Assembly: GCA_035937795.1 (NCBI GenBank)
Contig: DASZHO010000073.1
Coordinates: 1 to 64,000, forward strand
DNA: 64,000 bases
DNA from: JAMQPK01 sp035937795
Lineage (GTDB): Bacteria; Acidobacteriota; Vicinamibacteria; Vicinamibacterales; JAMQPK01
Direction of reading: 5' to 3'
Under the pieces are notes generated by a model. It searched no databases and was not told where the DNA came from. It saw only the letters and a list, made by a program, of their open reading frames with translations. Shown here one piece after another: positions 20,435 through 28,502 of the stretch; the first letter of the stretch is position 1; every line of letters starts with the position of its first letter. Position numbers and translations under genes: made by a program.

Positions 20435-22252
20435 ATGCCCGTCCAGAATCTCAAGACCCAGATCGCGCATCTGCCGGAGCAGCCGGGGGTCTATCTCTAC
20501 GCCAATCAGGCGGGCGAGACCATCTATATCGGCAAGGCGCGCTCGCTGCGCGACCGGGTGCGCAGCTACCTCGGCGCGCGTGGCGTCCACCCGAAAACCG
20601 ACGCGCTCCTCGACGAAGCCGATCACCTCGAAGTCATCGTGACCGATTCGGTCGTCGAGGCGCTGGCGCTCGAGAACCATCTCATCAAGGAGCGCGGGCC
20701 GAAATACAACGTCCTGCTTCGCGACGACAAGAACTATCCCTACCTGCAGTTGACGACCAACGAGGAGTTCCCGCGCGTGCTGGTCGCTCGCCATGTCGAA
20801 CGCGACGGAAGCTTCTATGCGGGGCCGTTCATGCCGGCCTCGCTGGCGCGGCGGACGATGGGGCTGACGCATCGCCTGTTCGGCATTCGATCGTGCAACG
20901 AAGTGATCACGGGGATGCGCGAGCGGCCCTGCCTGGAGTACGACATCAAGCGCTGCATCGCGCCGTGCGTCGCCGCGCTGTGCAGTAAAGAGCGCTACGG
21001 CGAGGCGGTCGAGCGGACGCAGTTGTTTTTCGAGGGCAAGAACGAAGAGCTGGTCGGCAGGCTGACCGATTCGATGAAAGAGGCGGCGGCGGCCGAGCGA
21101 TTCGAAGAAGCGGCCCACCTGCGCGACGCCGCACGCACGGTTCAGACGCTGAAAGATCGACAGCAGAAAATCTCGACGGCGCGGCTGGGCGATCGCGATG
21201 CCTTCGGGCTGCATCTGGGCCCCGCGGGAGCCGTCGTCCATGTATTTCTGATGCGCGAGGGCCGCGTCCTCGAGCGTGTGGAGCTGGCGGCGAGCGAAGG
21301 CCTGTCGGGCTCTGCCGCCGAGATCCTGCAAGCCTCGGTGGAGCAGTTCTACGAGGATCGGCCGGCGCCCGCCGAGGTGCACTTGCCCAGCCCGCCGGAA
21401 GACTGCGAGATCCTCGAGGCCTGGCTCTCATCGCGCGCGGGCCGGCGTGTGCAGGTGCTGGTGCCCAAGCGCGGCGAAAAGCGCGGGCTGGTCGAGCTGG
21501 CGAACCGCAACGCCAAGGTCGCCTACCAGGCGCGCCTCATCGATACGGGTCTCTCGCAATACGACGCGCTCGAGACGCTGCGCGCCACCCTCGCCCTGCC
21601 GGCCATTCCGCGCCGGATCGAGTGCTTCGACATTTCCACGATCCAGGGGAGCGAAACGGTGGCGTCGATGGTCGTCTGCGAAGACGGACGGATGCGCAAG
21701 GGCGACTACCGCAAATACCGCATCTCGCCCGCCAATCATGCGGGCTCGGACGATTTTGCGGCGATGAGCGAAGTGGTGCAGCGCCGGTATCGCAAGCTCC
21801 TCGAGCAAGGCGGCCCGTTTCCCGATGTGATTCTCATCGACGGCGGCAAGGGGCAGCTGACAGCCGCCTACGGCGCGCTGCGCGAGCTCGGCCTCGCGAA
21901 TCTCGTGGCGATCGGCATCGCCAAGAAAGAGGAGCTGATTCACACGCGCGACCGCGACGAGCCGATTGTATTCACGAAAGACGATCCGGCGCTCCGGCTG
22001 CTGCAGATGATTCGGGATGAAGCCCACAGGTTTGCGGTGAGCTTTCATCGCAAGGCCCGCAGCATGCGGGACCTGCGTTCGGAGCTCGACAGCGTGGCGG
22101 GCATCGGTCCACGGCGGCGCCGCGCGCTGCTGGTCGCCTTTGGCAGCCTGGCTGGCGTGCGCCGCGCATCGCGGGAAGAGCTGCTTGCCGTGGTCGGCGC
22201 CAGGACGGCGGACGCCGTGCTGCGGTACTTTGGCGAGAAGGGGAATGCCTGA
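20435..22252 (+). CDS. uvrC: excinuclease ABC subunit C
   Basis: 605 residues. Makes both incisions in nucleotide excision repair. Order of parts: GIY-YIG nuclease at 10-95 (PGVYLY, ETIYIGKARSLRDRVRSY), Cys-rich segment (CLEYDIKRCIAPC) near 170, UVR domain near 200-235 (EAAHLRDAARTV), RNase H-like nuclease (ECFDISTIQGSE..ASMVV near 395), and a C-terminal helix-hairpin-helix (VAGIGPRRRRALLVAFG). All are intact. First gene of a plus-strand run leading to an M50 protease, trpS and scpAB. Confidence 0.98.
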   Translation: MPVQNLKTQIAHLPEQPGVYLYANQAGETIYIGKARSLRDRVRSYLGARGVHPKTDALLDEADHLEVIVTDSVVEALALENHLIKERGPKYNVLLRDDKNYPYLQLTTNEEFPRVLVARHVERDGSFYAGPFMPASLARRTMGLTHRLFGIRSCNEVITGMRERPCLEYDIKRCIAPCVAALCSKERYGEAVERTQLFFEGKNEELVGRLTDSMKEAAAAERFEEAAHLRDAARTVQTLKDRQQKISTARLGDRDAFGLHLGPAGAVVHVFLMREGRVLERVELAASEGLSGSAAEILQASVEQFYEDRPAPAEVHLPSPPEDCEILEAWLSSRAGRRVQVLVPKRGEKRGLVELANRNAKVAYQARLIDTGLSQYDALETLRATLALPAIPRRIECFDISTIQGSETVASMVVCEDGRMRKGDYRKYRISPANHAGSDDFAAMSEVVQRRYRKLLEQGGPFPDVILIDGGKGQLTAAYGALRELGLANLVAIGIAKKEELIHTRDRDEPIVFTKDDPALRLLQMIRDEAHRFAVSFHRKARSMRDLRSELDSVAGIGPRRRRALLVAFGSLAGVRRASREELLAVVGARTADAVLRYFGEKGNA

Positions 22253-22281
22253 GGGCTCCGCCGCCTCGGCAAACCGTCGGG

Positions 22282-22287
22282 TATACT
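22282..22287 (+). promoter_or_regulatory. possible -10 element before the M50 gene
   Basis: TATACT ends 8 bases before the TTG start at 22296, close enough that a transcript from it could be leaderless. No Shine-Dalgarno is seen before the TTG. Confidence 0.3.
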
Positions 22288-22295
22288 AGGGCCGC

Positions 22296-22934
22296 TTGCC
22301 CGCGATCGATATTCCTTACGTTCTGATCTCGTTCCTCGTTCTGATTTTTTCTCTTACCGTTCACGAGTCGGCGCACGCGTGGACGGCCAGCCATTTTGGC
22401 GACGACACGGCGCGGCGGCTGGGCCGTGTTTCCCTGAATCCCCTCGTTCACATCGATCTCGTCGGTACCGTCATCTTTCCGCTCCTGGCCATCGTCGGCG
22501 GACTGCCGGTGATTGGATGGGCGAAGCCGACACCGGTGAACGTCAGAAATCTCAGGCATCCGCGGCGGGATAACGCTCTGGTGACGGCAGCGGGCCCGGT
22601 CAGCAACCTGGTGATTGCGTTGTGCGCCGCCGTGATTTTTCACTTTATTCCTGCCGGCGATCCCGCCTCCGGGATGGACGTGGCCAGGCCGGTCACGATG
22701 ATTCTTGCCGGGTTGATTGACATCAATCTGCTGCTGGCGCTCTTCAACCTGATTCCGGTGCTTCCGCTCGATGGCGGAAACATCGTGCTGACGGTGTTGC
22801 CTCCCAGACTGGCCTTCAGATACGCGGCGTCGCGGTCGTACGGCATGCTGATTCTCTACGCGCTGATGTTGACGGGAGCGCTTGGCTATCTGCTCTCGCC
22901 GCCGTACTATTTCCTGCGCGGATTGCTCCGATGA
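22296..22934 (+). CDS. site-2-protease-family membrane metalloprotease (M50B, short form)
   Basis: 212 residues, about five membrane helices. Zinc motif HESAH at residues 23-27 in the first helix, and the second motif NLIPVLPLDGG near 150, which supplies the third ligand. No PDZ or CBS domain. It probably cuts membrane proteins or signal-peptide remnants; the substrate is unknown. An in-frame stop at 22287 forces a start at or after TTG 22296, so TTG is the best choice. The end overlaps the trpS start by 4 bases (ATGA). Confidence 0.9.
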   Translation: MPAIDIPYVLISFLVLIFSLTVHESAHAWTASHFGDDTARRLGRVSLNPLVHIDLVGTVIFPLLAIVGGLPVIGWAKPTPVNVRNLRHPRRDNALVTAAGPVSNLVIALCAAVIFHFIPAGDPASGMDVARPVTMILAGLIDINLLLALFNLIPVLPLDGGNIVLTVLPPRLAFRYAASRSYGMLILYALMLTGALGYLLSPPYYFLRGLLR

Positions 22935-23947
22935 CGTCGACGGCGGTTCAGAAAAAGCGCGTCGTCTCGGGGATGCGCCCGACCGGCAAACTCCATCTGG
23001 GGCATCTGGTGGGAGCGCTGCAGAACTGGGTCGCGCTGCAGGAGCAGTACGACAGCTTCTATTTCGTCGCCGACTGGCACGCGCTGACGAGCGATTTTGC
23101 CGACACGAGCGGGCTCACGGCGTACGCCGTCGACAACGTGATCGACTGGATCGCCGCCGGCCTGGATCCCGAGCGGAGCACCTTCTTCGTGCAGTCGATG
23201 GTGCCCGAGCACGCGGAGTTGTATCTGCTGCTGTCGATGGTGGTGCCGGTGCCGTGGCTGGAGCGGGTGCCGACGTACAAGGAGCAGCAGGAAGCGCTGA
23301 GCGACAAGGATCTGTCGTCGATTGGCTTTCTCGGCTACCCGCTTCTGCAAACGGCCGACGTGGCGATGTACGGCGCCAACCTCGTGCCGGTGGGCGAGGA
23401 TCAAGTGGCGCACCTGGAGCTGGCGCGTGAAGCGGTGCGGCGTTTCAACCGCTTCTACGGCGATGTCCTGGTGGAGCCTCAGGCGCTGCTCACGAAAGTG
23501 GCGCGGCTGCCCGGCCTCGACGGCGGCAGGAAAATGAGCAAGAGCCTGGGGAACACGATCCTGCTGTCCGAGGACGCCGAGGCGGTGAAGAAAAAAGTGC
23601 GATCGATGTACACCGATCCCAAGCGCATCAGACCGGATATCCCTGGAAACGTCGAAGGCAATCCGGTGTTCCTGTATCACGACGTCTTCAACTCGAACAC
23701 GGCCGAGGTGGACGATCTCAAGGCCCGCTATCGCGCGGGGAAAGTCGGCGACGTCGAAGTGAAGGACAAGCTCGCCAGGGCGCTCAATGCCGTGCTGGAG
23801 CCGATGCGGGAGCGCCGGGCTGAATTGGCTTCACGTCCGGGGCGGATTCATGAGATTCTCGTCGACGGTTCGGCCCGCGCCAGAAAGGTCGCCGTCGAGA
23901 CGATGGGGCGGGTGCGAGAGGCGATGAAGATCGCTTACAGGGGCTAA
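22931..23947 (+). CDS. trpS: tryptophanyl-tRNA synthetase
   Basis: 338 residues. Class I synthetase charging tRNA-Trp. The HIGH motif appears as KLHLGHLVGAL (about 20-30) and the KMSKS loop as GRKMSKSLGNT (about 199-209). Normal length. It overlaps the M50 gene by 4 bases and is followed by scpA after a gap of 31 bases made almost entirely of 7-bp repeats. Confidence 0.98.
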   Translation: MTSTAVQKKRVVSGMRPTGKLHLGHLVGALQNWVALQEQYDSFYFVADWHALTSDFADTSGLTAYAVDNVIDWIAAGLDPERSTFFVQSMVPEHAELYLLLSMVVPVPWLERVPTYKEQQEALSDKDLSSIGFLGYPLLQTADVAMYGANLVPVGEDQVAHLELAREAVRRFNRFYGDVLVEPQALLTKVARLPGLDGGRKMSKSLGNTILLSEDAEAVKKKVRSMYTDPKRIRPDIPGNVEGNPVFLYHDVFNSNTAEVDDLKARYRAGKVGDVEVKDKLARALNAVLEPMRERRAELASRPGRIHEILVDGSARARKVAVETMGRVREAMKIAYRG

Positions 23948-23975
23948 AGGCTCAGGGCTAAAGGCTCAAGGACTG
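23941..23975. repeat. heptamer array (GGCTAAA/GGCTCAG) across the trpS stop
   Basis: Five 7-bp units: GGCTAAA, GGCTCAG, GGCTAAA, GGCTCAA, GGACTGG. The trpS stop TAA (23945-23947) is part of the first unit, and the last unit ends 3 bases before the scpA ATG. Confidence 0.93.
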
Positions 23976-23978
23976 GGA

Positions 23979-24806
23979 ATGTCAAACGAGATGCCGCCGT
24001 CTGCCGCCGATTTCGAGTCGTCGCCCGACGCCTACTCGGTGAAGCTCGACAGCTTCGAGGGCCCTCTGGATCTGCTGATTCACCTCATCAAGAAGAACGA
24101 GGTGAACATCTACGACATCCCGATCGCCTTCATTGCCAACCAGTATCTCGAGTACGTCGGGATGATGGAAGAGCTGAACCTCGACACGGTCGGCGAGTTT
24201 CTCGTGATGGCCGCGACGCTGATTCACATCAAGTCAAAGATGCTGCTGCCTCGGGCCGATCCGGCCGCGGATGAAAACGGGGAGCCGATAGAAGATCCCC
24301 GGGAAGCGCTGGTTCGACGGCTGCTCGAGCATCAGAAGTTCAAGGCGGCCGCCGAGCTGCTGCACGAGCGGGCTGTGCTTCGCGGCGCCCAGTGGATCCG
24401 GGCCGATGCGAGCATCGCCGAAATCGCCGGCAACGAATACGCCTACGAGCCGGAACTCGAGGTGGACCTGTTCAGTCTGCTCGCGGCGTTCCGCGGCGTG
24501 CTCGAGCGCGCCAGGCAGCGTCCGCCGATGCTGCTGCCGCTGGCGCAGATTTCGGTGGAAATGCGCATGGAGCAATTGCTCGAGCGATTGTCGGAAACGG
24601 AGGCCTGCGGCTTCGAAGATCTGTTCGCCGGCGATCATTCGCGCGGGGGGATGATCGTGACGTTTCTGGCGCTGCTCGAAATGATCCGTCTCAAATTGAT
24701 CCGCGTGTTCCAGACGGCGCAATTCGGCCCGATCCGGGTGTATAAGAGAGCGCGGCCGGCGGATGCGCCCCGCCCGATCGGCGATCCCGGCGCCCCCGAG
24801 AAATGA
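23979..24806 (+). CDS. scpA: segregation and condensation protein A (kleisin)
   Basis: 275 residues. Kleisin subunit of the SMC-ScpAB condensin. N-terminal FEGPLDLLIHLIKKNEVNIYDIPI binds the SMC neck; the IHIKSKMLLPR segment and C-terminal winged-helix region (MIVTFLALLEMIRLKLI) are typical. Followed by scpB after 23 bases. The smc gene is not here. An 11-bp duplication (TGAAAGCTAAG then TGAAAGCTCAA) starts at its stop codon. Confidence 0.96.
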   Translation: MSNEMPPSAADFESSPDAYSVKLDSFEGPLDLLIHLIKKNEVNIYDIPIAFIANQYLEYVGMMEELNLDTVGEFLVMAATLIHIKSKMLLPRADPAADENGEPIEDPREALVRRLLEHQKFKAAAELLHERAVLRGAQWIRADASIAEIAGNEYAYEPELEVDLFSLLAAFRGVLERARQRPPMLLPLAQISVEMRMEQLLERLSETEACGFEDLFAGDHSRGGMIVTFLALLEMIRLKLIRVFQTAQFGPIRVYKRARPADAPRPIGDPGAPEK

Positions 24807-24825
24807 AAGCTAAGTGAAAGCTCAA
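24804..24825. repeat. 11-bp imperfect tandem duplication at the scpA stop
   Basis: TGAAAGCTAAG (24804-24814) followed by TGAAAGCTCAA (24815-24825). The first three bases are the scpA stop. TGAAAGC is the reverse complement of the GCTTTCA heptamer in the 11.8-kb array. Confidence 0.85.
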
Positions 24826-24829
24826 AAAT

Positions 24830-25501
24830 ATGTCTGACGATTTGAAACCAGTCATCGAGGCGCTGATCTTCGCCTCGCCCGATCCGCTGACGCCGAAAAT
24901 GCTCTTCAAGCTGCTCGAAAACGAGCCGCGCGAGGACGTGGAGGCGGCGCTGCAAGCGTTGAAGCGTGATTACGAGCGGCCCGGCGGCCTTCAGCTCGTC
25001 GAGGTGGCCGGCGGATACCAGATCGTGACCAGGCCGGAGCTGCATGAATGGGTGCGCCGGCTGTTCCACGAGCGCACCACCCAGCGGCTCTCGGTGCAGG
25101 CGCTCGAGACGCTGGCGGTGATTGCCTACAAGCAGCCGATTACGGGCCCGGAAATCACCGAGATCCGCGGCGTCAACACCGCCGGCGTGCTCAGCACGCT
25201 GCTCGAGCGTCAGCTCGTCAAGATCGTCGGCCGCAAACAGGTCGTCGGACGCCCATTCATGTACGCGACGACGCGTGAATTTCTGATCCGGTTCGGCCTG
25301 CGTGATCTCACCGATCTGCCGAAGATTGAAGAAATGGCTGAAGCCCTCGGCTTCGACGTCCCGGCGGGGCTGACTCGGCCATCATCGATGGATCCGGGGC
25401 TCCCCAGGCAGTCGCAGCTGGATCTCGACGGAAGCGGCCTCGCGCCCGAGGAGATCGAGCCATTGTTAGTCGACGTGCCTCCCGGGGAGAAAATCCACTA
25501 G
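24830..25501 (+). CDS. scpB: segregation and condensation protein B
   Basis: 223 residues. Paired winged-helix protein that dimerises and binds ScpA. Core motifs: IEALIFASPDPL at the N-terminus, GGYQIVTRPELHEWV, QALETLAVIAYKQPITGPEI, and IVGRKQVVGRPFMYATT. Followed by an unrelated outer-membrane protein rather than by the rluB that often comes next in bacteria. Confidence 0.97.
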   Translation: MSDDLKPVIEALIFASPDPLTPKMLFKLLENEPREDVEAALQALKRDYERPGGLQLVEVAGGYQIVTRPELHEWVRRLFHERTTQRLSVQALETLAVIAYKQPITGPEITEIRGVNTAGVLSTLLERQLVKIVGRKQVVGRPFMYATTREFLIRFGLRDLTDLPKIEEMAEALGFDVPAGLTRPSSMDPGLPRQSQLDLDGSGLAPEEIEPLLVDVPPGEKIH

Positions 25502-25517
25502 TTCCAGGCGTCGCAAT

Positions 25518-26774
25518 ATGGGATTTTACACGCGTAGTTGCGTCACCCTCATTTGCGCGTGGCTGCTGTCGAGTTCGGCCGCGCGTGCGCAAACGCCGCC
25601 CAGTCCCTTACCCTTAACCAGCGCCAGCAAAGCTGACGAAGCATTGCTCGGGCTTCTTACCGATAATCCCCTCACGGCTTCGGGAAACCTCGTCGACTAC
25701 TACGAGAGGTTGCTGTCGGTGGTCATTCGTCAGGGATCCTCGTTTCCGATCGGAGCTTCGTCGGGGGGCTTTACGTACTCGTTCGACCCTCAACTCGGGT
25801 TGCCTGTACGCCGGACCCAGAGTTTCGGACCAATGTTTGCGGACCGCCCTTTGACGATCGGCCGCCACAAGTTCAGCGCAAGTCTGTCGGCGCAGCAGAC
25901 TGCCTGGCGCGCGTTGGGCGGCGTCGATCTCAAGCAAGGCCTCACCCTGACATACTGGAATCTCGCGCAGAACACCCAGTCCGGCCACCCTGAGGCCGCG
26001 TTTACCCGAACGCAGATGACCTTTCGCACCACGCGTGAAGTGTTCAACGCCACTTACGGTTTCTCCGATCGCATTGACCTCGGACTCCTGGTCACCTATG
26101 GGCAGGCAGTGGTCACGGGCAATACGAAGTATGTATTGACGGATCTCACCACCGGCGCAACGATTGACGAATTTCACAAGGATTATGCGGGCACCGTATC
26201 GGGGCTCGGCGATGCGGCGGCTCGAATGAAATACGAATTTCTGCGCCGCTCATCGATCGATCTGGCGCTTGGTCTCGACTGGAAGGGGCGGCCACCGACG
26301 GCGCCAACTCGACCCCATATTCTCGGAACCAACGTCACGCAGGCGCGCGCGGCGTTGATCGGTTCCCTTCCGCACGGCAACATCGCCCCGCATTTCAACG
26401 TCGGCTACACGCTGGTTCGGTGGTTCCATTACGGTCAGCTGCTTCGTGGAGTGCAGGGCTCACCGCTACCCGAATCCGATGAAGTTGACTACACGGTTGG
26501 CGCCGATGCCGCGGTCACCAACGCACTCACCGTATCGGGCGACGTGATAGGACGAACGCTGCTGCAGAGCTACAACTTCAAGCAGTCCATCGGACCATCC
26601 GTTTCCGAAATGGCGATCACTGGCGGCAAAGTGAATGTCCTGCTGGGTGCGGCCGCCGCAAAGCTGCTCGTCCGCCGCGACTGGCTGCTGAATCTCTCGG
26701 TGGCCTTTCCACTGAATAATGGCGGTCTCAAGCCAAGCGTGACGCCCGTGATCGGCTTGGAGCGCGCGTTCTGA
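25518..26774 (+). CDS. outer-membrane beta-barrel protein of unknown role
   Basis: 418 residues. Signal peptide MGFYTRSCVTLICAWLLSSSAARAQ with likely cleavage after ARA. The rest is rich in alternating strands with aromatic girdles (FSASLSAQQTAW, IDLGLLVTYGQAVV, IAPHFNVGYTLVRWF) and ends in Phe, as barrel proteins do. It resembles the broad transporter/phenol-pathway MetA-like barrel group only in style, so I assign no function. It sits between scpB and the inverted rluB and looks like an insertion into an old gene order. An 8-bp duplication starts on the last base of its stop. Confidence 0.75.
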   Translation: MGFYTRSCVTLICAWLLSSSAARAQTPPSPLPLTSASKADEALLGLLTDNPLTASGNLVDYYERLLSVVIRQGSSFPIGASSGGFTYSFDPQLGLPVRRTQSFGPMFADRPLTIGRHKFSASLSAQQTAWRALGGVDLKQGLTLTYWNLAQNTQSGHPEAAFTRTQMTFRTTREVFNATYGFSDRIDLGLLVTYGQAVVTGNTKYVLTDLTTGATIDEFHKDYAGTVSGLGDAAARMKYEFLRRSSIDLALGLDWKGRPPTAPTRPHILGTNVTQARAALIGSLPHGNIAPHFNVGYTLVRWFHYGQLLRGVQGSPLPESDEVDYTVGADAAVTNALTVSGDVIGRTLLQSYNFKQSIGPSVSEMAITGGKVNVLLGAAAAKLLVRRDWLLNLSVAFPLNNGGLKPSVTPVIGLERAF

Positions 26775-26789
26775 TTCCGCTATTCCGCT
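26774..26789. repeat. 8-bp tandem duplication at the barrel-gene stop
   Basis: ATTCCGCT twice in a row, beginning on the last base of the TGA stop (26772-26774). Confidence 0.85.
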
Positions 26790-26846
26790 ACACTGCCTCG
26801 GCCTCGTCCGGGGTCTGAGGAGGGCAGCGGCTCGAACGTGTAACCG

Positions 26847-26870
26847 CAGAGAATTATTCTCTGTGCGCTC
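26847..26870. terminator. possible bidirectional terminator between convergent genes
   Basis: CAGAGAAT (26847-26854), one base, then ATTCTCTG (26856-26863), followed on the plus strand by TGCGCTC and four T. It lies at the rluB stop and could serve the barrel gene. The tract is short, so it is only a candidate. Confidence 0.35.
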
Positions 26871-27684
26871 TTTTGTGGCCGGTGGATCTCGTCTGGTTGC
26901 GGGCGGGTCTGCTCTGGGGACCCCGCGAAGAATGTGAAGCCTGCCGTGAAGTGTGTTTGCCCGCCGCTTTCAGCCGGGCGACTTCGCCGGGGGTGAGCTC
27001 GCGGTACCCGCCCAGCTTCAGCTTGGGGTCTGTCAGCGATCCGATACGGACGCGGCGCAGCGCGCGCACCGGATGCCCGATGGCGTCGCACATGTTGCGC
27101 ACCTGGCGCGTCCGGCCCTCGTGGATGGTGATCCTCAGCACCGCTGTCTTGCCTTGCTGGCGTCTTCCGTCGCCGAGGAGCTCGACCTCGGCCGGTTCCG
27201 TGCGGCGCCCGTCGATCGCGACACCGCGCGCGAGCCGATCGATATCGTGCGCATCGGGCACGCCGAGCACCTGCGCCTCATAGACGCGCTCGACCTCGTG
27301 CCGCGGATGGGTCAGCATGGCGGCCAGATCGCCGTCATTGGTGAGAATCAGCAGCCCCTCGGAATCGTAATCGAGCCGCCCCACGGGGTAGATGTACTCG
27401 TGGACGCCCCTCAACAGATCCAGCACCGTCGGCCGTTTCTCGGGATCGGATCGCGTCGTGACGTATCCGGGGGGCTTGTTGAGGAGAAAATAGCGGAGCT
27501 TCTGCGCGCCCTTGATCCGGCGATCGTCGACCCGCACTTCGTCGACGTCCGGGTCGGCCTTGCTGCCGAGCTCGCGGACGGTTTCGCCGTTCACCGACAC
27601 CCGGCCTTCGACGATCAGTTTTTCAGCGGCTCTCCGGGAAGCGATTCCCGCAGTGGAGATGATTTTCTGCAGCCGAATCTGCAT
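26854..27684 (-). CDS. rluB: ribosomal large-subunit pseudouridine synthase B
   Basis: 276 residues. Isomerises a uridine in 23S rRNA (position 2605 in E. coli). S4 RNA-binding domain at 1-60 (RLQKIISTAGIASRRAAE), catalytic Asp in GRLDYDSEGLLILTN near 104, and EGRTRQVRNMCDAIGHPV. The tail after LKAAGKHTSRQ is Arg/Ser-rich and likely disordered. The start is ATG at 27684, immediately after repeated AGGA-type octamers that can act as ribosome sites. Often found as scpA-scpB-rluB-cmk; here it is inverted relative to scpAB. Confidence 0.95.
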   Translation of the reverse strand: MQIRLQKIISTAGIASRRAAEKLIVEGRVSVNGETVRELGSKADPDVDEVRVDDRRIKGAQKLRYFLLNKPPGYVTTRSDPEKRPTVLDLLRGVHEYIYPVGRLDYDSEGLLILTNDGDLAAMLTHPRHEVERVYEAQVLGVPDAHDIDRLARGVAIDGRRTEPAEVELLGDGRRQQGKTAVLRITIHEGRTRQVRNMCDAIGHPVRALRRVRIGSLTDPKLKLGGYRELTPGEVARLKAAGKHTSRQASHSSRGPQSRPARNQTRSTGHKRAHRE

Positions 27685-27687
27685 CTC

Positions 27688-27719
27688 CCTTCAGTCCTTC
27701 ACTCCTTCATTCCTTCTTA
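27688..27719. repeat. octamer array at the hydrolase stop / rluB start
   Basis: Four 8-bp units on the plus strand: CCTTCAGT, CCTTCACT, CCTTCATT, CCTTCTTA. Read on the minus strand they give AGGANTGA units that include the upstream gene's TGA stop and supply AGGA-type ribosome sites for rluB. Confidence 0.9.
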
Positions 27720-28399
27720 CTTAGATAGGGTCCGACGAGCCTGTTCCAGATCTTGTACCCGGCCGGTGTCATGTGCTCGCCATCGGCGACGAACAGTTCC
27801 GGCTTCGGCTTGCCGTCGGCGCCCAGCATGTCGGGATGCACGTCGACGTAGACGCAATTGGCGTGGCCCTCACAGTAGGACCGAATCATGACGTTCGCCT
27901 GCCGCATCTCGTCGATGAATTGCCACCGCACCGGCGTTGGTTTCAGCCCGATGGCCACGATTCGCGCGCCCGGCAGCGCGCCATGAACGGTGTTGTAGAA
28001 CTGCCGGAACCCCGCGCCGACCGTTTCTGCCGTCACGCCGCGCGCGATGTCGTTTTCGCCAGGGTAGAGGACAACGACCCTCGGCGCATACGGCACAACG
28101 ATCCGGTTGGCGTACCTGGCCGCGTCGGCCATTTCCGAACCGCCGAAGCCCCGATTGACGGCAATCCCTTTGAGATCGGGAAACGACTCGTCGAGGTTCC
28201 ATCGCACGATGCTCGACGCGCCGACGAACACGATGCCTCCCCTGGCGGGAGGATGCAGCTGATCGGCCTCCTCGAACTTCTGGATCGCCGGCTCCCATCG
28301 ATTGGGATCCGGTACCGCGCGCGGCGGCTGCTGCTGCGCGCGCAGCGCAAGAGAAGCGGTCACAACGATGACGGCGGCAAGTATTCGGTTCTGTTTCAT
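27707..28399 (-). CDS. exported SGNH/GDSL-type hydrolase
   Basis: 230 residues from ATG at 28399 (MKQNRILAAVIVVTASLALRAQ), a clear signal peptide. SGNH blocks are visible: FVGASSIVRW with the likely nucleophile Ser, Asn/Gly region NRGFGGSEMADAARY, PGENDI for the Asn block, and DGEHMTPAGY with the catalytic Asp and His. This arrangement matches GDSL-like lipases and acetylesterases that act on envelope or polysaccharide esters; the substrate is unknown. Its stop lies in an octamer array, 22 bases before the rluB start. Confidence 0.85.
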   Translation of the reverse strand: MKQNRILAAVIVVTASLALRAQQQPPRAVPDPNRWEPAIQKFEEADQLHPPARGGIVFVGASSIVRWNLDESFPDLKGIAVNRGFGGSEMADAARYANRIVVPYAPRVVVLYPGENDIARGVTAETVGAGFRQFYNTVHGALPGARIVAIGLKPTPVRWQFIDEMRQANVMIRSYCEGHANCVYVDVHPDMLGADGKPKPELFVADGEHMTPAGYKIWNRLVGPYLSKKE

Positions 28400-28422
28400 G
28401 ACCACGTTTTACCACGAACCCG

Positions 28423-28489
28423 TCCGCGCGCCCCAGTTCCGACCACGTTCGCGCTCCAGGCTACTCCTCCGCGCGCCCCAGTTCCGACC
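28423..28489. repeat. 22-bp direct repeat pair
   Basis: An exact 22-base sequence occurs at 28423-28444 and again at 28468-28489, 45 bases apart start to start, filling most of the 103-base gap between two minus-strand genes. The core is CGCGCCCCAGTTCCGACC. It may belong to a dispersed repeat family. Confidence 0.9.
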
Positions 28490-28502
28490 CCCCGACCCAG
28501 CG

